Shown here: positions 6,616-13,700 of the stretch, piece by piece | Layout: the number at the start of each line of letters is the position of its first letter | Position numbering within the stretch: position 1 is the first letter of the stretch | DNA from: an uncultured Kiritimatiellota bacterium | GTDB taxonomy: Bacteria > Verrucomicrobiota > Kiritimatiellia > RFP12 > UBA1067 | Length of the DNA: 24,946 nt | NCBI GenBank assembly: GCA_934667425.1 | Contig: CAKULV010000045.1 | Span: 1 to 24,946 of the forward strand | Direction of reading: 5' to 3' | The notes under the pieces: model-generated | Told to the model about the DNA's origin: nothing | Database searches by the model: none | Seen by the model: the letters and a program-made list of their open reading frames with translations, nothing else | Translations under genes and position numbers: made by a program

Positions 6616-8379
6616 TTACCTGATATTCAACGTAAAACCATATGCAGGACAGTAGCACTGATAGCACCCGATAGGCGCACACCCATCCTTCATGAGCAGA
6701 TTGCCGGCAAGGTCAAGCGTCGTGCCATCCATCCAGTCAAGCGTCTTCCCGGCCATTCTCCGTATCGGTGATGAACGGCGAGGGGTGTAGGGCGCAAATG
6801 AGATCCCCTTGATGAGACCCGTCCCCACAAAGCGCGGATCAACTCCCGCTCCGAGCGACAGGCACCCAACGTCCTCAAAGTCTGACGAATCCGTTGGTTT
6901 CGCGGCGGTGTTCGTGTTCCAGATGCATGTATCAAGGCGATTGTTCTGAGACTCGTACGTCGAGACATCCCTGGCATCCCCATTCGGATCCACGTTTCGC
7001 ACGATTACGCAATTCGTCAACAGGATCGACCGTTTGCCATTGTAGCTGCGCATGAGGTAGGTCGCCTTGTTGTCGGCGAATGTGCAGTTCTCAACCGTCG
7101 TTGTTCCACCATCTTTCCAAGCCGAATAGAAGATCGCCCGGTTGTCCCATCGGCAAAGGCGATTTTCGTGAACGAGACAATTGCGCATTGTCCGGCAATC
7201 CTCAAACACATACCGAACGTCATTCGTCCGTGGCACGGCACCAGCGACATTCCAGATCGTCACAACCTCGTTTGTGACGTCTCGAATCACACAGTTCTCC
7301 AAGAGCGTGGCACCGGCAATGGCAGAGACGCGAAATTCACAGTTGCTGTATACGCCAGATGCCGGACGGTCGCTCAGACCGCAATGATATGCGCCGTTTC
7401 GGTTGAAATATGTCCTCAGCGCATCACAGTCAACGGCCCCACCCGCTCCCGCATAGGCTCCCGCGCAATTGAATTCGTTCGTGCAATCGACGAGAAAGGA
7501 CTTGGCGGCACCGCCTCCTTTCCTTAGTGCCAAATTGTACCGCATGATCGAGTTCGATACTACATTGCACTGGGAGAATGCGCCTCCTATGCTCGCACTG
7601 TTGGAGACGGCTGTACAGCCAGCAACCAAGCCGCATGCGTAGGCGGCGCCACCTTCGCACCAGTCATTTGTGGAGAGATTTCCGACAAAAGCGCAGTTCT
7701 TGACGATCTTCACGTCAGAGACGGCCCCTCCCCCTGATGATGAGCATTCTGAGAAAACGCAGCCCTCTACGCTTGCCACCCGTCCTATCGCACCGCCAAA
7801 CCTGGCCTCACAAGAGATAAAGCGGCAATTCTTGACAAAACTGTCGGATCCCCCCGTCGTCGCTATCGCACCACCGCAATTGTACCTTGCCGTTGAAGTG
7901 AGGCCCTGCGCATTGCCGTTCCTGAATGTCAGGTTTTGTGCCTCGGCGCCCGAATTGATGATTAGGATGCGTCCTGTCCCCTTCGCGTCAAGAATAACGT
8001 CATCGGGATTGCCTGACCGACTTCGCCATATCGTTCCAATTGGACCCTGAAGGATGGCCTTGCCCAAGTAGCCATCTCCAAACGGAGTTTCCGACAACGC
8101 CGAAAGGTCATATGTACCATTCTCGAACGTCACGTAATCATATGTCTCGCCATTGGTGTTCATGCGCGTCAGCACGGTTTTGAGCTCATCGACGGACGAG
8201 ACTATGTTGTCATTGCGCCAAGCGTGGAGATTCGTGGACAGGAATACGGCAAATGCTGCCGACGCCATGAATTGGCTACATGGCAACGGGCTTCGCTTCG
8301 GTTTCGGAACCATGCTTGCCCACCCTGCCGGACGCATTCGTTCAAGAGCCACTTGACTTACATCAGGAGTCTTTTTCAT
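6616..8379 (-). CDS. exported right-handed parallel beta-helix protein (polymorphic-repeat type)
   Basis: A 587-residue protein. After a long N-terminal region (about 37 residues, basic, Pro-rich) a hydrophobic stretch ASAAFAVFLSTNLHA suggests a signal peptide; the usual charged start is far upstream, so an internal ATG at 8268 is an alternative. ATG 8379 is preferred because AGGA sits 8 nt upstream and a promoter lies just beyond. The body is a run of short coils with VxNCxF and GGAI/GGAV motifs (FGGAIG, SGGGAVSD, GGAAYACG, GGAFSQ, GAGGAVDCD), typical of Chlamydia-Pmp-like and choice-of-anchor beta-helices of the pectate-lyase fold. No catalytic residues can be assigned. It may bind or cleave polysaccharide at the cell surface; it shares a transcript with the downstream DUF4091 protein. 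Confidence 0.8.
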   Translation of the reverse strand: MKKTPDVSQVALERMRPAGWASMVPKPKRSPLPCSQFMASAAFAVFLSTNLHAWRNDNIVSSVDELKTVLTRMNTNGETYDYVTFENGTYDLSALSETPFGDGYLGKAILQGPIGTIWRSRSGNPDDVILDAKGTGRILIINSGAEAQNLTFRNGNAQGLTSTARYNCGGAIATTGGSDSFVKNCRFISCEARFGGAIGRVASVEGCVFSECSSSGGGAVSDVKIVKNCAFVGNLSTNDWCEGGAAYACGLVAGCTAVSNSASIGGAFSQCNVVSNSIMRYNLALRKGGGAAKSFLVDCTNEFNCAGAYAGAGGAVDCDALRTYFNRNGAYHCGLSDRPASGVYSNCEFRVSAIAGATLLENCVIRDVTNEVVTIWNVAGAVPRTNDVRYVFEDCRTMRNCLVHENRLCRWDNRAIFYSAWKDGGTTTVENCTFADNKATYLMRSYNGKRSILLTNCVIVRNVDPNGDARDVSTYESQNNRLDTCIWNTNTAAKPTDSSDFEDVGCLSLGAGVDPRFVGTGLIKGISFAPYTPRRSSPIRRMAGKTLDWMDGTTLDLAGNLLMKDGCAPIGCYQCYCPAYGFTLNIR

Positions 8380-8387
8380 TGCCGCAG

Positions 8388-8399
8388 TCCTTTCCTTTT
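8388..8399 (-). promoter_or_regulatory. ribosome binding site of the beta-helix gene
   Basis: The minus strand reads AAAAGGAAAGGA, 8 nt before ATG 8379. This supports the long N-terminal start over the internal ATG at 8268. Confidence 0.6.
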
Positions 8400-8411
8400 A
8401 TTTATGGCGCA

Positions 8412-8420
8412 ATTATATCA
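8412..8420 (-). promoter_or_regulatory. promoter of the beta-helix / DUF4091 unit, extended -10 TGATATAAT
   Basis: The minus strand 8420 to 8412 is TGATATAAT, an extended -10 with a perfect TATAAT hexamer, 32 bp upstream of ATG 8379. A possible -35 TTGCCA (8438-8433) is at a short 15-bp spacing. A run of ten T on the plus strand (8441-8450) lies just upstream. Confidence 0.55.
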
Positions 8421-8511
8421 GTTTTTTCTTCTTGGCAATGTTTTTTTTTTATCCTCTGGAATGCAATGAAATGCAATGTGCGGCAAGCCACCCGAGATGG
8501 CAGTACCGATG

Positions 8512-8555
8512 GATGCGGTGTGCTGTCCAAATGACGCACAAGACGGCGCCGCATC
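8512..8555. other. stem-loop over the nrdR stop codon
   Basis: GATGCGG (8512-8518) pairs with CCGCATC (8549-8555), and directly inside it TGTGC (8519-8523) pairs with GCACA (8536-8540), leaving an 8-nt bulge. The structure covers the nrdR stop. No U-tract follows on either strand, so it is not a standard intrinsic terminator, but it could protect or end the nrdR transcript. Confidence 0.3.
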
Positions 8556-9000
8556 ACCGCTTGCTGAGCATGTCGGTGATGGCGGAGAGGAACTGGTTGG
8601 CGTCCGTAAAGTTGCGGTATACGCTGGCAAAGCGTATGTAGGCAACCTGGTCGATCTTGTGGAGGCGATCCATGACGAGTTCTCCAAGCCGCTCCGAAGC
8701 GACCTCATCCCCGTCGATTGCCGAGATGACGCTATCGATCAGGTTCCTGATCTGCTCGTCCGACACGGGCCGGTTGCCGCAGGCGACCCTTACGCCGCCC
8801 TCGAGCTTCCGCCTGTCGAACGGCTGGCGGCGCCCGTCGCGCTTCACCACGATGACCTCGTCCCGGTCGACCTCTTCGTGTGTCGTGAACCGGAAGCCGC
8901 ATGACAGGCATTCGCGTCTGCGGCGGATCGCGGCACCGTCCCGCACGCTGCGCGAATCCAGCACCCGATCCTCTTCATTCCCGCACTTCGGACACTTCAT
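8554..9000 (-). CDS. nrdR: transcriptional repressor NrdR
   Basis: A 148-residue protein of standard NrdR length. The N-terminal zinc ribbon has CPKC (C3, C6) and CLSC (C31, C34), with the conserved basic RRRREC stretch before the second pair. It is followed by an ATP-cone domain (about 49-139) that senses ATP/dATP. NrdR represses ribonucleotide reductase operons by binding paired NrdR boxes when dATP is high. No nrd genes or clear NrdR boxes lie in the window, so targets are elsewhere. The gene begins 4 bp after the stop of the rnfE-like gene and is presumably transcribed with it. Confidence 0.96.
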   Translation of the reverse strand: MKCPKCGNEEDRVLDSRSVRDGAAIRRRRECLSCGFRFTTHEEVDRDEVIVVKRDGRRQPFDRRKLEGGVRVACGNRPVSDEQIRNLIDSVISAIDGDEVASERLGELVMDRLHKIDQVAYIRFASVYRNFTDANQFLSAITDMLSKR

Positions 9001-9004
9001 GCGA

Positions 9005-9631
9005 TCACTTCCCGTTCGGGCACATCGTGCAATGGCGGCAATCGAGATTCACCGGCATTGGCGGCAATTCGCCCCTGCGGCGGGCATTCCATTCGCCTAT
9101 GCGATTGAAGAGCGCAAGCACGAGCCCGAACACGATGAAGCCGCCGGCGGGGAGTATAGCAATCGTGATGCACTCTCCGGCGAACTGACGGATAGCCCCT
9201 ATCAGCGTAAGCGAAAGCGTGAACCCGATGCCGGAGCCAAGGCCATCGGCGAGTGACGGCAAGACGGGGTTCTTGCACGCGAAAGCCTCCGCCCGCCCAA
9301 GGATGATGCAGTTCACTACAATCAGCGGAATGAAAATCCCGAGGGACTCCGACAGCGACGGAAGGTATGCCTGCATAAGCATGTCGACCGTGGTCACGAA
9401 AGCGGCGATTATGACGATGTAGCACGGTATGTGGACCGCATCCGGGATGAGCTTGCGCAACGCGGATATCAGCCCGTTCGAGCATACCAGCACGAAAGTC
9501 GCGGCGCAACCCATGCCGACCGCATTCTCGATGGATGTAGTGACCGCAAGAGTCGGGCACAGCCCAAGAACCAGACGGAACGTGGGGTTGTTTCTGAATA
9601 TGCCGTACCAGAATGCCAACAGTGTCTTCAT
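9005..9631 (-). CDS. rnfE: RnfE/NqrD-family membrane subunit with Cys-rich C-terminal tail
   Basis: A 208-residue integral membrane protein with six predicted helices. It aligns well in memory with RnfE/RsxE and NqrD: FRNNPTFRLVLGLCPTLAVTTS at the start, then SLGIFIPLIVVNCIILGRAEAFA, and PAGGFIVFGLVLA. C25 (GLCP) and C108 (VNCI) match the paired cysteines that hold an intramembrane iron-sulfur cluster in Nqr/Rnf, so electron transfer across the membrane is likely. The family works only as part of RnfABCDGE or NqrA-F, yet no other subunit is present here. The C-terminus has an extra C198-x2-C201-x2-C204 motif not typical of the family as I know it. No Shine-Dalgarno precedes ATG 9631, and the -10 element is only 9 bp away. 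Confidence 0.85.
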   Translation of the reverse strand: MKTLLAFWYGIFRNNPTFRLVLGLCPTLAVTTSIENAVGMGCAATFVLVCSNGLISALRKLIPDAVHIPCYIVIIAAFVTTVDMLMQAYLPSLSESLGIFIPLIVVNCIILGRAEAFACKNPVLPSLADGLGSGIGFTLSLTLIGAIRQFAGECITIAILPAGGFIVFGLVLALFNRIGEWNARRRGELPPMPVNLDCRHCTMCPNGK

Positions 9632-9640
9632 ATGCCGGGA

Positions 9641-9649
9641 ATTATATCA
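9641..9649 (-). promoter_or_regulatory. promoter of rnfE-nrdR, extended -10 TGATATAAT
   Basis: The minus strand 9649 to 9641 reads TGATATAAT. Only nine bases separate the hexamer from ATG 9631, so initiation at the usual distance would fall about 3 nt before or at the start codon, giving a leaderless or near-leaderless mRNA. No good -35 is visible. Confidence 0.55.
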
Positions 9650-9672
9650 AAATCGGACGAGACTGTGGGAGG

Positions 9673-10743
9673 TCACGGCTGCGGATTTCCGATGTCGCCG
9701 GGATTGGAACAGAGGTTCGTCTTCATGTCCCATTCGAGGTTGCGGTCGTTCGGAGTCGGGTTGAGGTAGTAGAGGAATCTGACGCCATCAATGTCGTTCA
9801 TGTCAAAATCGCCATAGACCTTTCCATACAACGCACTCTTGACTTGCCCTAATTCATCATATTTCGTTCGGATGCGAAATGCGTAGCAACGGTTCTTGTC
9901 ACAATCCGTTTTTGTACCATCTCCGCCACCGAACCAGCCAATCCAACGAGATCGATTAGGCGAATAACCGTCTGTCGGGGCAATACGCAACTTAATGCCA
10001 GCGTTCTCACTGCACGGGACTTCGACAAGACCGTTTCCCGCGTTTAACATTGATATCGTCATCGTCATCTTGTACTTCTTGCTCACGCTGACACCATCAT
10101 AACCACGTCCCTCTTTCCATCCCAGTACGGTTTCATTGAACAGGAATTGGATATCCGTCGTCTCTCCATTGCCGTGCGGAGGTAGCCAATCTCCCTTGAC
10201 CATATCGTATGCCAGTAACGCATCCCACACGACAGGGACATTGTTTGTCTCTGACAAATCCCGATCCATCTTGTATATCCTGTGGTAGTCAATGCTTTTC
10301 TCACGATATTTCCCAAGAGCATTCTTGACATAAAGCGGAATTGGGTTAATAACGCGATCGAGACGTGCCGTAGAAACAATCCCACGCGGAATCCAAGTTC
10401 CAAGCATTAGTAACGGCTGCTCTCTGAACCGGATTTCCGTCCATTCCGCATTGTAGTAATTGGGCGTGCCGTAGATCCGGTAGCCGCCAATGCCCTTCTC
10501 GGTACCCCCCGACAGTCTCGCGAGGCCATGCCGATCCGTCCACGCATCAACATCATTGTCCTTTGCGGCGATTCCCCAGCCCCGCGAATAGTTCAGGAAC
10601 GAGCCTTCGACCTTCACATTCGGAATCGGCTTCATCGTCTCCGAGTCAATGACAAGGACATCAAAGCTGGCCCTTCCCCCGAATAGAGAATGCGAACAAG
10701 ACAGCATGGTGTACAGCCCAATGCCAATTGAAGACAACCTCAT
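9673..10743 (-). CDS. exported protein of unknown function with a carboxypeptidase-regulatory-like N-terminal domain
   Basis: A 356-residue protein. The frame is open much further upstream (to about 11268), but that part only shadows the preceding gene; ATG 10743 is chosen because it overlaps that gene's TGA as ATGA (10740-10743) and begins a signal peptide (MRLSSIGIGLYTMLSCSHSL, with C16 a possible lipid-attachment site). Residues about 25-100 (FDVLVIDSETMKPIPNVKVEG, then DAWTDRHGLARLSGG) look like a CarboxypepD-reg or Ig-like domain of the sort that carries surface proteins. The rest (LFNETVLGWKEGRGYDG, WIGWFGGGDG) matches nothing I recognise. By eye it is more AT-rich than the genes around it. 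Third gene of the TSP3-hydrolase operon, so probably an envelope partner of that protein. Confidence 0.75.
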   Translation of the reverse strand: MRLSSIGIGLYTMLSCSHSLFGGRASFDVLVIDSETMKPIPNVKVEGSFLNYSRGWGIAAKDNDVDAWTDRHGLARLSGGTEKGIGGYRIYGTPNYYNAEWTEIRFREQPLLMLGTWIPRGIVSTARLDRVINPIPLYVKNALGKYREKSIDYHRIYKMDRDLSETNNVPVVWDALLAYDMVKGDWLPPHGNGETTDIQFLFNETVLGWKEGRGYDGVSVSKKYKMTMTISMLNAGNGLVEVPCSENAGIKLRIAPTDGYSPNRSRWIGWFGGGDGTKTDCDKNRCYAFRIRTKYDELGQVKSALYGKVYGDFDMNDIDGVRFLYYLNPTPNDRNLEWDMKTNLCSNPGDIGNPQP

Positions 10744-13700
10744 TTTGAATCTCCCTCCACAAGTTTCTTGAAGAATTTCCAGTTGAACCGAAATGCAATA
10801 TTTTTGATGTCGGAATGCCGCCAACTGCCGTCCTTTCGTGGCCATCCTCCCGACTTGCAGGTTGCGTAGTTGATGTTGCCAATCACGGTTGCATCCAGCG
10901 GGTTTGCCCCTGCCGCAAAGCTCGTTGCGGGAATTCCGTCGGCGAGAATGCGGGCGCGGATCGGGGCGACCTGTTCCGAAGAGACAGCGTTCGTAGTGAA
11001 GAGTCCGTCCTCGAAGAAAGGCCTGAATACGGGATGGACCATGAGATCGTAATCCGTCAGGCTTGCGATTCGCTTCCTGAACCGAGCCGTCATGCGGCGA
11101 TTCGGCCACGTCACGTAAAACCGGTTTGTGGCGTAGTGCGGATTGTACCCCCATCCACCCTCGCACTTCAATCCATAACTGTCCGGAGCAAGAGGCAGAT
11201 ATTCCGTTCCCTTGAGGATCTCCTGCATCGCCCAGTACTTTTTCCGGCTCCTTTTGCCAAGCAGCCACTCGTCCATTTCAGCATCGCCCAACGTGTCCTC
11301 CGAAGTTGAATAACAATTTACGGCATTCGCTATTCCCCTGAACCGATCCCTCCATGTCAATCTCGACCGTCCGTCATCAACACGAAAGATCTGATGCCAG
11401 TCTGCCGAATACACCCGATTGGAGACTGCCCGCCAGTCATGGTCGATCATCGGTGCCGCATACGCGCCGCCATCATACGCCTCCATCGGCACGGCGGCGT
11501 TGAGCATGTAGTATTTCGCGTAGTCGGCCAGGCCGTGATCCTTGATTGCCGACGAGACGAGCATGTTGCCGAGCGAGTGCGCAAGCAGCACCTTCTGCCC
11601 TTCCAATGCGGCGCAGTCCCGAACGAATCGGGATGCCGTCGCAAATGCATGCTCGACGTTCACGTAGTAGTTCGGGGCCTCGTCCGAATGTCCCGGCGGA
11701 AACGACACCACGCCAAGGGAATCGTCGCCATACCAGTCGACCGCCGTGAACATCGCGCGCGAGCCGGACTGCCATAGGCGCTTGAACATCTCCGAAGCCC
11801 AGCCCCGCGCAGACTGCGCGCTCACGCTGTAGCCGTGGACGAAGACGAAGTGCCGCCCGTCGCATTCGCTGTCGGGGTTGTTCCACGGCAATCCCATCCG
11901 CGAAGGGACGCCGTTCGTGTCGCCGCAGACCCACCGCTCGTCCACCCAGCGGAACATGTCCTCGACCGTGGAGATCGAGAGCGGCAGAGACATCTCGAAG
12001 ATGTGGCTGCCGTCGCCCGGCGTACACGGTTTGCGGTAGCAGCGCAGCTTCAGCGGAGAGGCGGATGGAATGCTTCTCTCCACGGCACGTCCTTCAACGA
12101 GGATGACGCCTTTAGCGGAATCGTCGCGCATCGCCTCAACAAACTTCTTCGGAAGTCGAATCTCGTCTTCCGTGACGTGTATCGTCTTGGCGTCCTTCAG
12201 CCTCTGCGTCAGGCTTTCGCCGCATCCACCGATATCTTCCGTGAGGAATCTCCTCGCGCCGTCCGCCGAGAGCGACGTCCAGACGACGTTCACCGCACCA
12301 TCATCATTCAAAAGCGTAAGTTCAATCTCGTCGCCAGTCCGTTCAAGCTGTTTGAGCGCCCGCCCCACGTCGATCCACACGGGCATGAAGTCGAGGACAT
12401 CGCAACGCCCGTCGACATGGTTGTTGAAGTAATCAGGCTCCCTGCCGACACCGATGGCGAGCTTCGACCTGTCCATTCCGAGCGGATCCAACAGACCGGG
12501 GATATCCCCGTCGCCCTCGTTCGTGTTGCCCTCGTCATCATCGTCGTTGATCCAGTGGCGGAGCGGACGGTTACGGTAGACGCGGGAGAGGTCGTAGCCA
12601 GAGAACCCGTCTATGCGGTCATAGTCACCTACGATGCAGCCGTCGAGGACGAGGATCTCGGCGACTTTGCCCTCCGCCTCGAATGTCTCGCCCATGTTTC
12701 CGTTCTCGCCGAAGAGCCGCTGTGGATCGTTCGTGACGACGCCGACACAGGATGGTGGACTGAAGGAGAGCCAGTAGTCGTAGTCCGGGCGTGGCGACCC
12801 ATCGTAGTCGGGATCCGTCCCCGCATGGGACATCCGAACCTCATAAGTCCACCCCCGCAGGAGCATCGCCGTCTTCGTCTCGCATTCGCCATATTCGGCG
12901 TTCACCCAATCGAATGCCTTAGGCTCCTCGCCGGAAGCGGGCTTTCGTCCGCCCGGATTCTTCGACGGCTTCACGACGAGACGATACTTCTCCGAGTGGC
13001 TTCCGCTCGGATCGCCGAACGTGAACGCCACGGGGACGCGGCTCGCGGGACGTCCGCCGTCGGAGGCGTCGGCGGGATCGCTCGACTGTTCCACCTCCAC
13101 TCCGTCCGGGACGCCGTCGCCATCCGTGTCGTCGTTGTGGGGGTCAGTCCCCCAGTCCGCCTCTTCGCGGTTCGCAAGTCCGTCGCCGTCAGGATCGGCA
13201 TCCGCGTCGTTCAGGGGATCGCCGTCCCTGCCGTTGTGGGCCTTGGGATTGAACCCGTGCGAGTGTTCCCACCCGTCGTGCATCCCATCTCCGTCGGTGT
13301 CCGGCTCGGACGGGTCGGTGCCGATCTGCCGTTCGAGCGCATCGGGGAGGCCGTCGCCGTCCGTATCGACGGTACCCTCGGCGACGGCAGGATCAGTCCC
13401 CATCCCCGAAACGAACCTCATGGCGTCGGACGGGGCCATCGGCACGCACATGCCATGGTCGGCTGACCATCTCCTGCCGCCTACGGCATCCTGTACGCCT
13501 ACGCTGGCCTCGTAGCCCTGCGCCGCGCCCACGTCGAAATGCCCATGGACGATCTCTGCCGCCATGTATGCGCCGTTCGTGAACGTGAGCGTCGTCTGGG
13601 TCGGAACCACGCCGTCGCCGCCATATTGGATGGCATATGCGACATTGCCGCCCTCGCCCCTCATGAACACGCCGATCGACGGCTCTGGACAGTCTGCGGC

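Noticed and set aside
8554..9000. NrdR box near nrdR indicating autoregulation
   Set aside because: No paired acaCwAtATaTwgtgt-like sites were found near 9631 or in nearby gaps.
10744..11268. Upstream extension of the 356-residue exported protein by 175 residues
   Set aside because: The extension lies entirely within the giant hydrolase gene in another frame and has no domain; ATG 10743 gives a signal peptide and an ATGA overlap.
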